NCBI GenBank assembly: GCA_034231615.1
Contig: CM067299.1
Span: forward strand, 12,701,863 to 12,765,862
DNA length: 64,000 nt
Reading direction: 5' to 3'
Source: Meghimatium bilineatum
Lineage: Eukaryota; Mollusca; Gastropoda; Stylommatophora; Philomycidae
Shown here: positions 1-11,687 of the stretch, in pieces
Position numbering within the stretch: the stretch's first letter is position 1
How the letters are laid out: each line of letters starts with the position of its first letter
The notes under the pieces: model-generated
The model's database searches: none
Seen by the model: only the letters and a program-made list of their open reading frames with translations
Told to the model about the DNA's origin: nothing
Translations under genes and position numbers: made by a program

Positions 1-520
1 TGATAGTGATGATGTTACACAACACACATTATAGTGATGATGGACAACACACATGATAGTGGTGATGATGTTGTACAACACACATGATAGTGATGATGTT
101 ACACAACACACATGATAGTGATGATGTTGTACAACACACATTATAGTGATGATGTTACACAACACACATGATAGTGATAATGTTGTACAACACACATTAT
201 AGTGATGATGGACAACACACATGATAGTGGTGATGATGTTGTACAACACACATGATAGTGATGATGTTACACAACACACATGATAGTGATGATGTTGTAC
301 AACACACATTATAGTGATGATGTTACACAACACACATGATAGTGATAATGTTGTACAACACACATGATAGTGATGTTGTACAACACACATGATAGTGATG
401 ATGTTGTACAACACACATGATAGTGATGATGTTGTACAACACACATGATAGTGATGATGTTGTACAACACACATGATAGTGATGATGTTGTACAACACAC
501 ATGATAGTGATGACATTATG
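1..520. repeat. ~28-bp minisatellite cut by the window edge
   Basis: About 18 copies of a unit like ACAACACACATGATAGTGAT plus GATGTTGT run from the first base to about 520. Variants lack GATGAT or swap TGTA for TACAC. Blocks repeat at higher order: 1-180 is nearly repeated at 180-360. Open frames here (Cys/His-rich) are by-products. Confidence 0.95.
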
Positions 521-1964
521 ACTTGATGACAAATGAGTGAGAATTTATTTATCCACCTATGATTTCTTTGATAAGTTTTCACACTCCTACCAGATGTCTC
601 TTGTAGCAGGACATATACATTTCCAGTATGATGTAGTCCATGGAACAGAAATTGTTGTCGTTGTTTCATTTGAGCCAGTGACCCGACACACCTGACTCCG
701 TCATGGTAACTAATATGTGCTGTGCTTTTACAACTTCTATTGAATGGTGGAGGCCTGTAGCCATATTGCTAGTAGGCCAGCGTACAAAAAAACTGAATAT
801 TGTACTATACACTGTGACACCAGCCTGAAAGGTAGGCTTGACTTATTCGTCATTGAAGGTATCGCTATCAAAATATCTACAGATGCCTACTCCCTTCAGT
901 TCAATAACTGCCCAGTAACTGGATATGAATTACTTCATGTTTAATAACACTGAAAATGTAATTCAATGTCTCATAAATGTCAATAAAGTAATTTCAGATA
1001 TTTTAATGTTAATACAAATAGGGTTAGGGTTCCAACCTAAATAAAACAATCAACCAAGTTCAGAAACACAGGGATAATATTAATAAGTGCTTAAAAAAAA
1101 AAAAAAAAAATATTACCCGGTAATTGCCCCATTTAGGGTATAGGCCTCTACTTCATAGAAACATTGCCATAAAAGTAAATTTAATTTTAAACCTTCAAAT
1201 ACGCCAACCAGCAGGTCTATCATCAATTTTACAGTCCTTCGGCCCATCAGGATTCATCAATCTACAGTGACGCATTTGACTTTTCTTGTTATTTTCACTG
1301 GTCATTTCATGAATATTTTGGGTGGAGAGCCAATGAAAATCACAGAAAAAGTTAAGTGCATTACATTATAAGGATGATTCTCAATTTAGCCCACATGTCT
1401 TAGCTTATTTGTAGGTGATTTATTAATGGAGTATTTGTTTTCAAAACAGATGGGTCTACTTTATTTATCTCCCCGTACCTCTTTAGAGTTTGACTATGCA
1501 TGTCAATTTATATTTGGAATATCTCTATATCACAGAATAGATATAACAGAACAAACTCGGGTCTGGGTGCAGCAATAAGGCTAAATTCTCTTTATTTACA
1601 TTAGCAAGACATTGACACATTGAATGAACAATATACCAAAAGTGTGAGAACAAGAAAGCAGATTGAATGTGTCAATTAAACACAACTTTTCCTCAACAAT
1701 ATGTAACATGTCCAGATTTCTTACACAAGTCTGTCCAACTTGAAGTTAGTTGAGGGCCTTATTTTATATAATCAGAACAGACAGCGTGTTAGAAGCACAC
1801 ATGCACAATTAGCTAATACAGTATTAACATTTATTTTTCTTAGTTGATATTCCTACACAGAATTATGTTGGCTTTTACTCTGATATTTATTTTAAACTAT
1901 CTTCTGGCACCTCCTGCAGTTCTGCTTGTTTTAAATTACATTGGCATTGTCTTTTCCTTAAAAC
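521..1964. other. Intergenic, no gene recognised
   Basis: AT-rich unique-looking DNA downstream of CCP1. Only an A-run near 1090 and a short GGGTTAGGGTT near 1021 stand out. No open frame here resembles a known protein on either strand. Confidence 0.5.
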
Positions 1965-2125
1965 TCATCAACAGAACCGAGAGGGGGGTTAGTGTAAATG
2001 AAACTAGTCAACAGAGCAGAGAGGAGAATTAATGTAAATAGAACTAGTCAACAGAGCCAGAAGGGAGTTAGTGTAAATGGAAATAGACAACAGAGCCGAG
2101 AGGGGATTAGTGGAAATGGGCACAG
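1965..2125. repeat. Short tandem array, ~43-bp unit
   Basis: Three to four imperfect copies of a unit containing TCAACAGAGC, GAGAGGRG and TTARTGTAAATRGA. Confidence 0.75.
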
Positions 2126-2384
2126 TATTTTCTCTAAATAACCTACCCAGGCAAGTAGTCATGTATAAAATGTAGTAACTATGTTTCTCAGAAAATATTG
2201 GGTTGTCACTGTGTTGGATGTATCACATGGACCATACGGTTTGGAGGCATGAATGTTAAATAACAGCAGCAAAGAGAATCGCTCCTTTAAAAATGGGATG
2301 TTAAGGAGAAGAATTTTACATAGGGCCTATATCATAGACAGTTAAAAAAAAAAAATCAAGAAGTGTTAAGATCAATAAACGTTG

Positions 2385-2654
2385 AAGAGGGTTGCCTCCT
2401 TAAACACCATTATAGCAAGAAAGTTGAGTTTTGTTGGTCATGTAAAGAGACATAACAGCATGGAAAGATTAATAGCTGAAGGCAGAGTTAAAGGAAATAG
2501 GCAAAAAGGGAGCCCAAGACGAGAATGGTGCAGTGATATATCAGATTGCTTAAACATGTCTCTAGGTGCAGCAAGTCAACTCGCACAGAATCATAGAGTG
2601 TTCAGAGAATCCATAAGGAAGACCAGGTTCTGGATAGAATATGTCACATGATGA
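2385..2654 (+). pseudogene. LINE reverse transcriptase C-terminal remnant
   Basis: Encodes RKLSFVGHVKRHNSMERLIA, then a basic 'G..RQKGSPRREW' and LGAASQLAQNHRVFRESIRK. The 'GH..R...M..LI..G.V.G.R..G.PRR.W..DI' layout is the familiar C-terminus of non-LTR retrotransposon polymerases. Only the last ~85 residues remain. Related tails occur at 13839-14035 (minus) and 20975-21066 (plus). Confidence 0.75.
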
Positions 2655-2754
2655 GTGATTTTCTAGGCAATATTTATATTTAGTAGCTATCTATTACTTT
2701 TTTAACTGGTGGGATGCACAAATATCTGATGCAATAATTGAACATGGTACTTTG

Positions 2755-3405
2755 GTCTTCTTCACATTTATCTTCACTTTCATCTTCACAATCTTCTTCA
2801 CATTTATCTTCACTTTCATCTTCACAATCTTCTTCACATTTATCTTCCCTTTCATCTTTACAATCTTCTTCACTTATATCTTCACAATCTTCTTCACATT
2901 CATCTTCACAATCTTCACATTCATCTTCACTTTCATCTTCACATTCATCTTAACATTCATCTTCACAATCATCTTCACAATCTTCTTCACAATCTTCTTC
3001 ACTTATATCTTCACAATCTTCTTCACATTCATCTTCACAATCTTCACTTTCATCTTCACAATCTTCTTCACATTTATCTTCCCTTTCATCTTTACAATCT
3101 TCTTCACTTATATCTTCACAATCTTCTTCACATTCATCTTCACAATCTTCACATTCATCTTCACATTCATCTTCACATTCATCTTAACATTCATCTTCAC
3201 AATCATCTTCACAATCTTCTTCACATTTATCTTCACAATAATCTTTACATTCATCTTCACTTTCATCTTCACAATCTTCACATTCAATTCACATTCATAT
3301 TCACTTTCATCTTCACAATCTTCACATTCAATTCACATTCATATTCACTTTCATCTTTACAATCTTCTTCACATTCATCTTATTTATACAATATTTATTT
3401 TATAT
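2755..3405. repeat. Pyrimidine-rich TTCAYHTTC minisatellite
   Basis: About 650 bp built from TTCATCTTCACA, ATCTTCTTCACA and similar 6-12 bp modules, almost purine-free on the plus strand apart from A. Modules form higher-order copies (2870-2960 resembles 3110-3190). The resulting long Phe/Thr/Ile frame is a composition artefact. Confidence 0.95.
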
Positions 3406-3439
3406 TTCTGTTACTACTGCCTCTCTGATTGTCGAATCT

Positions 3440-3620
3440 TACGAGGGCTGTTCACAAAGTTCTGGGACATATTCTTTTCCTAGAAAAACTATAATATGCA
3501 ACATAGATGTGTTAACTTGGTGCACATTAGAACCACATGCAAATGCATCTACCAAAGTAGAAGTTGGTAACTGCGAGCATGCACTGTATGAAACCAATTG
3601 CATGTCCATGTGTTGTCGGA
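3440..3620. mobile_element. Possible mariner terminal fragment
   Basis: Starts TACGAGGGCTGTTCACAAAG, the form of a mariner inverted terminal repeat (TA target plus CGAGG...). The two full mariners in this window start TACGAGGGGGAGTC and TACGAGGCGTGTTC. No matching opposite end or transposase was seen. Confidence 0.45.
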
Positions 3621-3639
3621 ATCAGAAAGGGAAGCAAAG

Positions 3640-3815
3640 AATAGCAAAGCACTGTTTACCTTTTATGCTTGTCATAAGAAGTGACTACGGGAGGTATGGG
3701 GGTGGAGTTGGCTGCCCCATTCCATATTGGGTCAAAGTGACCCAGAAGACAGGTTGAAGTTGAATGTGTCAGGCAGACAGGCACAGACATCGCAGCACAG
3801 ATGTAAACCATGGCA
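3640..3815 (-). mobile_element. Interspersed repeat, family P copy 1
   Basis: In minus orientation it reads 'GCCATGGTTTACA', 'CTGTCTTCTGGGTCACTTTG', 'GCAGCCAACTCCA' and 'TCACTTCTTATGA'. The same blocks in the same order occur at 17493-17690 (plus), with partial copies at 45112-45225, 56018-56205 and 61032-61150. Probably a non-autonomous retroposon or LINE part; its class is not clear. Confidence 0.65.
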
Positions 3816-3819
3816 CAAC

Positions 3820-4890
3820 ACATTTTGTTCTTCGACTTCACCTGCTAATCTGCAGGAATAAGAGATAAGAATTGCAGAAGAAGAAGAAGGCACCAATTAG
3901 TGAAGGTGACTTAGCAGTCTCATCATTTAAAACATATTCAACAATTTGTGTGTGCATTAATTTCTAATTTCATTTTAAAAAAAGACTTCTTTCCATAACT
4001 TTCAAAATCCTGCAATCAGCTTTCAGAGAGTCGATCTAAAGCAGTTGAGTGGTACTCCATTTTCAAAAGTGAATCCTCTGAAGATGACCTCCCTCAAGTC
4101 AGACCATCCACCTCACACACTGATAAGTTTTTGGTACATGCACAAGAAATCATATGCTCTGACAGACATCTGACAATCAGAGAGGAACTTCAAAACAGTC
4201 CTGTAATGCCTCTACCAAGCTGTGCACATACATCGCCCTGAGAAGAGGTGCGAACACAATTGGAATGTATCATGGCACATTTTTTTGCCCACAGGTCTGT
4301 CACAACATTTTTGACAGAACATAACATTCTATTATTTCCAAAACCTCAATACTCACTCAATCTGGTGATACATATCTGGAAGATAGAAACAAGTATATAC
4401 AGGTGGCTTGTATCTGAGACATATCTGGAAGATGGAAGGCAGATACTCATACAAAAGTATTGTGTCTTAGATATATTTGTTATCACATGAAACTCTTTGA
4501 AAGAATGGAATATCTCAGTAGAAGTCCACATAAAGTTAATTCTATTATTGCATCTGATCTGAGAATTACTTTAGTAGCGGCGATATCTGAACAAACCACA
4601 CACAGAAGAAGTGACAGATTCTCATCCCCTGACATGGATATTAGTGTTACAGACATCTGTTGATAATCATTTATATAGAACATAAGACAAATGTAGTATT
4701 AGGCAGCAAATAAGCAAATGGTATCAACATAACCTTCTTGGCAGTGGTGAAATGTCATAAACTTGTTTGGTTTAAAAAAGACATGACTCACTTTCTAAAT
4801 TATTTTTCAAGGAACAGTTGAGTGTAGTTAAGGCAGACAGAGAAAATCCTGGAATGACAACATTGAGGAATGGTCTGGGCATACATTTTT
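3820..4890. other. Intergenic, no gene recognised
   Basis: A GAA microsatellite lies near 3878, and a local duplication of 'ACATATCTGGAAGAT' at 4371 and 4421. No coding region recognised. Confidence 0.5.
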
Positions 4891-4899
4891 GTACAATCT

Positions 4900-4993
4900 T
4901 CCGAATGGTCGAGGGCAGAGTTTTTGGAGGGCTCTTTGTGCTGATGTCTCCAATGTGACACTCCTATGACCCTGATAGATTATGGGTCTTAAT
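4900..4993 (+). pseudogene. LINE 3'-end fragment (family with '..[10 protein letters not shown]')
   Basis: Aligns with 41400-41485: 'TTTTGGAGGGCTCTTTGTGC' then 'CCAATGTG.AC.CCTA.GAC'. Only the last ~25 codons of the polymerase remain. Further copies are at 39395-39470 (plus) and 30090-30290 (minus). Confidence 0.65.
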
Positions 4994-5379
4994 ATTATTG
5001 TAACATGATCTCATGGAGACAATAACAACTTTTGCCAGACCTGTCTATTCATGTATTTTCTTCTGAATATCAATTATGTCAAGTCATGTTCATTATTCCG
5101 GTAAAATGGTGCAAGACGACGGTTTTGTTGATTCTTATTCGTCACAAATGGAAGTGTAGTTCAGTGTTTCGGGATTCTTCATCAGGAATAGGTGGACTCA
5201 TTAATGTATGTGTTAATTAGAGATCACAGCGTAGCCAGGTGAGGTTTTCCCGATACAACACTGCGACAGGATTAGCAATTCGACAGTGAGAACTCAAGGT
5301 GCTTGTAGTTAAATGGAGGGTTTTCCGAAAATGTAGATTTAAACACCAAAATAACACTATTCAAAACAAATATTATGCC

Positions 5380-5770
5380 AACATTGTGCTACCAATGCAA
5401 ACATGGACAACGACAGTACAAGACAAACGTTAACTAGTGACAGCTGAAATGGCATGCTTAAGCAGAATCCTAGGAATATCGCTAAGAGACAAGTTGAGAA
5501 ACAAGGACATTCAACAAAAAACCGGGACCATCCCAATCTTGAAATATATTAAGAGACAACAGATCAAATGGTTTGCATACATCAGCAGACTACCATCACA
5601 CAGCATACCACAGCAAGCAATGCTACACAGATACAGTGAAGGCAGACCTAGAGGCCGACCACGAAAACGATGAAAAGAGACGACAAATTCCACAATATAC
5701 TCAGCATACAAGAGGGTCGTCTCCAGAATACTCTTCTACCCATGATGCTGAAAGGCAACACAGGGTTTAG
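5380..5770 (+). pseudogene. LINE reverse transcriptase C-terminal remnant
   Basis: Encodes ILGISLRDKLRNKDIQQKTG, IKWFAYISRLPSHSIPQQAM and EGRPRGRPRKR, the usual 'RILGI..RD..RN..I......I......I..RQ..W.GHI.R.P' order of LINE polymerase ends. A stop follows directly after the basic motif. Confidence 0.75.
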
Positions 5771-6280
5771 TGAATAGATAGATAGATGTTCTTTCTTTGA
5801 TAACCATCAATCACCAATGCTGGAAGATGTAATCATGTGCTCATCTTCACTTTCAGTAATATAGCTGACATAAATCAATTTTAAAAACATTTCAAAAGAT
5901 ATTTTTACTTATCTATTTTGTTCTTTATTTCATGAGCCCAGACTAGATTATATGTGCACACAAACACTAGCAAAACATTTGAAACCACTAGCATATACAA
6001 AGCAAGCGGAAATTGAAGAAATGATCGCTAATCTACAGTCCATATATTGCTTCTATCAAATACACACACATATCTAATAATAGCCATCCATCGCAGGTGA
6101 TCATGACAATATTTTCTGGATTGTATTGTTTTGTTGCATCTCTCTGATGTGCGCAAAGATAACTGAAACAAAAAATTGAATTTTGGCATAGAATCCCCAT
6201 CTACTACAGACACACGTATTATCAGAGCTGGATGTCTGATTTAGTGTCCTTTCAAGGTAGTATGTTTCTCCATGCCTCTG
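5771..6280. other. Intergenic, no gene recognised
   Basis: Starts with a short TAGA microsatellite (5774-5787). No coding or structured repeat recognised. Confidence 0.45.
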
Positions 6281-6289
6281 CACTATGAT

Positions 6290-6450
6290 CCAGGGTTGAC
6301 CCAGCCTTAAATGGGTAACGGATTAATCTGGGAAGTAAAGACTGCACAGGAGAGGTAATGGCTACTGCCCTTATATAGCAGAGCCACTGAAATGTAAGAT
6401 CGATAACATTTCACAAAACTACGGCATTACTAAATGCTATGGGTTAACTT
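6290..6450 (+). mobile_element. SINE 3'-part remnant
   Basis: 'CCTTAAATGGGTAACGG', 'GGGAAGTAAAGACTGCACAG', 'GAGAGGTAATGGCTACTGCC' and 'ATATAGCAGAGCCACTGAA' resemble the body of molluscan tRNA-derived SINEs. The related body at 31340-31400 shares 'TTAAATGAGTACCTGA...GGGAGGTAAAGAC'. Confidence 0.55.
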
Positions 6451-6684
6451 TACTTTACTATGATCCATCTCAGTGATGCAAGTGCCATTTCTAGTATTGC
6501 TGCTCACATTGAGTGATTCTGATCAATGTATTTCCAGGAGATGACTTTATATATATAGAGAATTTTTTAAAATGTACTGATTTTTTTACTTACTGGTAGC
6601 TACCATCCTGAAAAAAGTGGAAAATAACTTATTTTATAATTTGTTTAGAATATGTTTATATTTGAAGTTTTGTCTCTTCTATAA

Positions 6685-7062
6685 ACGTGAACAGAGATTC
6701 ACAGAAGAATTTTTCTGTGTTGTGTAACTTGAACAGAAATTTGCAGAAAAATGTTTCTGTGTTGTGTAACTTAAACAGAGATTCGCAGAAGAATTTTCTG
6801 TGTTGAGTAACTTGAACAGAGATTCGCAGAAGAATTTTTCTGTGTTGAGTAACTTGAACAGAGATTCGCAGAAAAATTTTTCTGTGTTCAGTAACTGGAA
6901 CAGAAATATACAGAAGAATTTTTCTGTGTTGTGTAATTTGAACAGATATTCACAGAAGAATGTTTCTGTGTTGAGTAACTTGAACAGAAATATACAGAAG
7001 AATTTTTCTGTGTTGTGTAACTTGAACAGAGATTTGCAGAAGAGTTTTCCTTCCAGTGTTGT
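6685..7062. repeat. 42-bp minisatellite, ~9 copies
   Basis: The unit is like CTTGAACAGAGATTCGCAGA plus AGAATTTTTCTGTGTTGAGT plus AA. Since 42 is divisible by 3, the array stays open in one plus-strand frame (14-residue repeat with NLNRDSQKNFSVL), which should not be read as a gene. Confidence 0.92.
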
Positions 7063-7134
7063 TTCTTTAGACTAGTGTGAATGTTTCAGAATTTCATATT
7101 TGATACATTTTGGAAGTGAATGTTGTCTGAGGTG

Positions 7135-7290
7135 CCTCTTCACATGTACAAGTGAATGTGTTTATAATTTTGAACTTTGTATGCATGTGGCTGCAGAGAC
7201 AGCTGTGTCCAGTTCTGAGGCATAGAGTGATAACTTCTTCTGGACTGTATACGATTTGGTAGTGATCTTGTGTTGCTAGTTTTCTAATTT
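7135..7290 (-). pseudogene. LINE C-terminal zinc-knuckle-like remnant
   Basis: In minus orientation encodes LCLRTGHSCLCSHMHTKFKI then TCTCEEAPQT, parallel to '[20 protein letters not shown]' at 61228-61605. This is the region after RNase H in one LINE family. Confidence 0.6.
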
Positions 7291-7299
7291 CCTTGATCT

Positions 7300-7640
7300 G
7301 GCAGAAAATTTGAGTATTGTTCTATTTGCTACAGCTATTTATTACTGTTACAATTTTTTATGTCTGGTGATTACTAAATGTTCAAGATTTACTTTCTTCA
7401 TCACATGCCCTAATAATCTAGATTGCCTGCTTCTACTTTTTGCTATAATTTGTTGTTTTACTCCATCATCTCCGAGAACTTCTACAATAGTTTTCGTGGC
7501 TGTCCATGGAATTTCATCATTCTTCTTAAAAACCAGATCTCAGTTGCCTGCAGCTTATCTTGGGCACCTTTGTTTACTGTCCATGCTTCGCTTTCATAAA
7601 GAATGATTGGCTCAATATAACACCCTAGCACTCGAACTCA
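7300..7640 (-). pseudogene. LINE reverse transcriptase C-terminal remnant
   Basis: In minus orientation reads YESEAWTVNKGAQDKLQATE then IWFLRRMMKFHGQPRK, the classic 'YG.E.WT......L...E..FLRR' motif after the polymerase domain. It then decays with stops. Confidence 0.75.
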
Positions 7641-7861
7641 CATATACATTGATATTACTGCACTATATTCTTGATCTTAAAGATAGGAAGAAAAGGGAAG
7701 TTTCTTGTTGGAAAAGATTCCTTGCATAAAAGTGTGTTCTATCATTTGGAAAGCTTATCCTGGGGGATAGGACAATTCCTATGGGAGAGGACACCTTCAC
7801 TTTTAGTAAGGAACAGTTCTTGAATAAAGTGATGATATCATGATTTTGTATCAATTCCAAA

Positions 7862-8215
7862 AACTTGTGAGCAACAGAGCTCTTGTATACTTATGTGCAA
7901 TGAAGAAGTTTCTTGGTTGGTTGGTTGGTTGGTTGGTTGGTTGGTTGGTTGGTTGGTTGGTTGGTTGGTTGGTTGGTTGGTTGGTTGGTTGGTTGGTTGC
8001 TGATCCAGCGGCCCATGGGCTCATGCCCTTTGACCCAACAGACGTTTCTTAAGATTTGTATTTAATATCAAGAAGACTGCTGCTTTCAATTTTAATTTCT
8101 AAAACTAAAACTTGCAAACAATAGATCTCTTGTACAGTTTTGTACAATGAAGAGGTTTCTGTGTTTTCTTCATTATTCTATTTAATATCTAGAGGACTAC
8201 AATTCTCAACACATG
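7862..8215. repeat. Direct duplication split by a retroposon
   Basis: 7862-7912 plus 8044-8100 aligns with 8112-8215 ('CTCTTGTA.A.TT.TGTRCAATGAAGARGTTTCT', then 'TTTAATATC.AGARGACT'). The first copy is interrupted by the (TTGG)n retroposon at 7914-8043, flanked by the direct repeat GTTTCTT. The second copy is therefore an empty-site reference. Confidence 0.7.
7914..8043 (-). mobile_element. Short retroposon with (CCAA)n tail, copy 1
   Basis: On the minus strand: 'TTGGGTCAAAGGGCATGAGC', 'CCATGGGCCGCTGGATCAGC', then a ~85-bp (AACC)n run. Further copies are at 38612-38660 and 47052-47109 (plus) and a partial one at 22249-22278. It lacks coding capacity; the tetranucleotide tail probably serves as retroposition 3' end. 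Confidence 0.75.
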
Positions 8216-8509
8216 AATAGGTTATGTAGAAACCTATAACTTAAAGGCGTTAAATGCATTTGTACTGATGAATACCTCATCATATAGACTATGTTTTTTT
8301 TGCTGCATTTTAGCTAATATGATGGACCACTGCTGAGACCATCAGGCCTTGGGACATCTATTCTAATGGGGGTGACACTTGTCTTTACAGAATGAGCTAC
8401 TTCTTTATAGAAGATGACATTTTCCCTTACTGAATGAGCTATTTCTTTATAGATAGTGTCATTTATCCTTGATTTGTCACTTTTTATATGTGAGATAATA
8501 TTTACATGT

Positions 8510-8692
8510 AATAATAATAATATATTATTTACATATATATTTTAATATAAACTTTCCTAAGAGATTATTGCCACAAGATTACTGTTGAAAACAACTTGTG
8601 CAAGATAACCATTATCAATACAAGAAAACTGAATAAGAGTCAAGTTAGCTTAGTGATTAGTGTCCTGACTTTCTAATGAGTTAGAACAGTTA
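8510..8692 (+). mobile_element. Interspersed repeat with tRNA-like stretch, copy 1
   Basis: About 180 bp over 90% identical to 14545-14725. The 3' part has 'GTTAGCTTAGTGATTAGTGT' then 'CCTGACTTTCTAATGAG', like the D-arm/A box and anticodon arm of a tRNA. A tRNA-derived SINE is likely, but no clear B box was found. Confidence 0.65.
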
Positions 8693-8814
8693 AACAGGAA
8701 ACATCTCCTGACCACTAATGCCATATGTAGCATCATCAGAAACAAATATACCCAGAAATAGATCTTATATTTGAAGCAACAAAACATTTTGTTAATATTT
8801 ACGTCATGCCTAAA

Positions 8815-8815
8815 T

Positions 8816-8866
<51 letters not shown>

Positions 8867-8870
8867 GTCC
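8815..8870. repeat. (TA)n microsatellite
   Basis: About 25 TA units with short interruptions. Confidence 0.9.
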
Positions 8871-10449
8871 ATATCACAAACATTAGAAACGATAGGAAAA
8901 ATCTAGGATCATATTACTTGGAATCAGCATATTTGGAATATTTGGTCAAAAATACTGATACACTGGTCTAAAATCTAAGGCACGCAAACAAAATGTTTTT
9001 TGTTGGCCTATGATTATTATGTAAAAAGAAGGGGGTCTTCTTGATGGTAGAGTGTTTAATTGGTCCATATCACAGATATGACTCAGTCAAACACTTCAAA
9101 TCCTGATTGTTCACAATGTCCTGCCCATAAAACTGAATGTATTAGGGGTGTGTCTAAAAATTCATCAGCTTTTATAAAACACAATGTCTTATACAGGATA
9201 TGACTTAATTAATGTTCTTATTACATGAAAGGGGGACAACTGTAGTATTTTTATCTACAATTTGAAGTAAAGTGTTCTTTACATAGAATTTGGGGTCAAA
9301 ATACTGAATTTTATGATTATTTTGGCTGAATTAAAGAATGATCCTTCTTGAAGTTGGCAGATATACTGGAAGAGCATTGCTGGTTTGGAAGTATCACCTC
9401 AGTTACTACAATACACAAACATAGGGGTGTATGTTTTTGGAGATGTATAGGTGAAGGTAAGCTGAGTCATAGCACATAGTTTCCCAAAGTGCACACCTGT
9501 TAGTCAGTGGTTGACCAGAAACTGATAACTAGCATCGACCTCATACTTGCTCAGCAGCAATAGCGCCATACCTTAACAATCCTAGAGCATGGTCTCAAAA
9601 ACCATACTTCCTGATGGCTGTGTGAACCACAGCTGAGCTGTGCTATGATGCAGAGAGATGGCCGCATCAGGCGGCATCAATCAAAATACATTGTCATGGT
9701 TGGCATTTCGAAGAAAAACCATTTAAAGGTGGGAGGGGCGACATTTAAAAGACGCATCATACTGAGAAAATCTAGAACATTGTCCTGACCATGGTAGTAA
9801 TTCATATTTCAAACCATGAATAATGAATGAACTCGAGAACCCATGTATGCTGGTGGTAGGCGAATGACTTAAGATTAAACTACTATGACTTACTTTCGCA
9901 GTTGTATAAGTAAAAGATTCTACACCTGAGTAACTGCTTTTTTTGCTGTGGACGAGGTAATTGACCATACAAAGATGTAATCAGGAAGACAAACAGTGCA
10001 GGCACCTACATGGCAGAATAATGAATCTGTTTAACCAACAAGATCAGGCTATGAATATTCTAAAACTATAAATCTTCTATGAATGTTTCTTGTAAATGAA
10101 ACAATGTTCTGGCATCTACTTAACCCAATCCCAGGCAGAAAACACACGTAATATTCGTTGTGGTTATATGAGAGCGAACGCAGAAGAAGAATCTACTTAA
10201 CCGTATGTGCAAATTACTTTACGTGTGGAATTTGTTGACTTCCCCTCCCCCTACTTTTTTTCTGAATTTCAAGATTATGTGCATGGAGTGTTTAATTCTT
10301 TGTATATCATATTCAATGTAGTATGAATTAAAGGAAATATTGGCAGGCAGACTGCAGTAGCCATTAGACTGTATATCCTTCAACATATGTGTGCTGAAAG
10401 TAACTGCCCATGGTAATAGGATGTAAGGATGTAACAACAAGAACAATCA
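8871..10449. other. Intergenic, no gene recognised
   Basis: No protein or structural RNA recognised. The block 9480-9700 has higher GC and may be an old LINE piece, but I could not place it in a family. Confidence 0.4.
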
Positions 10450-11092
10450 AATGCTAGATTCTGGCAGTCAGCAAAACTAGATTCTGACAGTCAGCAAAAC
10501 TAGATTCTGACAGCAAAACTAGATTCTGACAGTCAGCAAAACTAGATTCTCACTCAGCTAAATTAGATTCTGGCAGAAAAACTAGATTCTGACAGTCAGC
10601 AAAACTAGATTCTGACAGTCAGCAAAACTAGATTCTGACAGTCAGCAAAACTAGATTCTGACAGTCAGCAAACCTAGATTCTGACAGCAAAACTAGATTC
10701 TGAGAGTCAGCAAAACTAGATTCTGACAGCAAAACTAGATTCTGACAGTCAGCAAAACTAGATTCTGACAGTCAGCAAAACTAGATTCTGACAGTCAGCA
10801 AAACTAGATTCTGACAGTCAGCAAAACTAGATTCTGACAGTCAGCAAAACTAGATTCTGACAGTCAGCAAAATTAGATTATGACAGTCAGCAAAACTAGA
10901 TTCTGACAGTCAGCAAAACTAGATTGTGACTCAGCTAAATTAGATTCTGGCAGAAAAACTAGATTCTGACAGTCAGCAAAACTAGATTCTGACTCAGCTA
11001 AATTAGATTCTGGCAGAAAAACTAGATTCTGACAGTCAGAAAAACTAGATTCTGACAGTCAGCAAAACTAGATTGTGACAGTCAGCAAAACT
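10450..11092. repeat. 23-bp minisatellite, ~28 copies
   Basis: The unit is GCAAAACTAGATTCTGACAG plus TCA, with shortened variants that drop AGTCA and a longer 'CTCAGCTAAATTAGATTCTG' variant at 10552, 10928 and 10991. It sits ~300 bp beyond the candidate CCP1 polyadenylation signal. Confidence 0.95.
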
Positions 11093-11392
11093 AGACAAAA
11101 TACATAACAATTCATTCTCAAAATAAGAAATTGAACACTACCTATTTTTGGTATAAAATTCAAGATTTAACAATAGGTATTCAAAAACTGGATAAAATGT
11201 ATAACAATTCATTTTATATCTTCAGAAACTAGGCTCTACCACTTCATAAAAGGAATATAGAAACTAATGAACTGTACACAATATAAAATAAACAAAAATG
11301 TCTTCAGATAATGGTTACATAATGCATTATATTCCCTCTATTGCATATGTACACAGTAATATAGTGTATGTGGAAATCTACGTGGCACAACC

Positions 11393-11398
11393 TTTATT
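11393..11398 (-). terminator. Candidate polyadenylation signal of CCP1
   Basis: AATAAA on the minus strand, about 290 nt after the stop codon at 11688. This is a plausible 3' UTR length, but AATAAA is frequent by chance in such AT-rich DNA. Confidence 0.35.
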
Positions 11399-11687
11399 TA
11401 AATCTTAGCACTCATTTCCTGTCAACTTGTGTAACAACCTACATAATTCTCTGATTGAATAATTCATTGATGTCAGGTTTGTTGATTTTTCTTGTCATCA
11501 GAAATAATCAACCAAATGTAGATAATATGAAATCAAATGACAAGCACAGAAATATTTGAAAGATGTTAAGACGTCTATAATTTTCGTTGGAATAAACAGA
11601 CATAAATGAAACCAGAGGGTGTTTGGAATTGTTTCTGATAAATATCTTGTTTCTAGACATCAATTCCAAGCAAGGATTGTGTTTCTT

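Noticed and set aside
1-520. Regular short repeats resembling a CRISPR array
   Set aside because: Units are contiguous without unique spacers and the window is eukaryotic; the same applies to 10450-11092 and 48650-50595.
1021-1035. GGGTTAGGGTT telomere-like motif
   Set aside because: Only about two units; no interstitial telomere array.
2752-3483. 243-codon open frame rich in Phe/Thr/Ile
   Set aside because: It is only the translation of the TTCATCTTCACA minisatellite; three frames are open because of composition.
6800-7075. 91-codon frame with 14-residue repeats (NLNRDSQKNFSVL)
   Set aside because: 42-bp tandem array in a multiple of three; no start context, no family.
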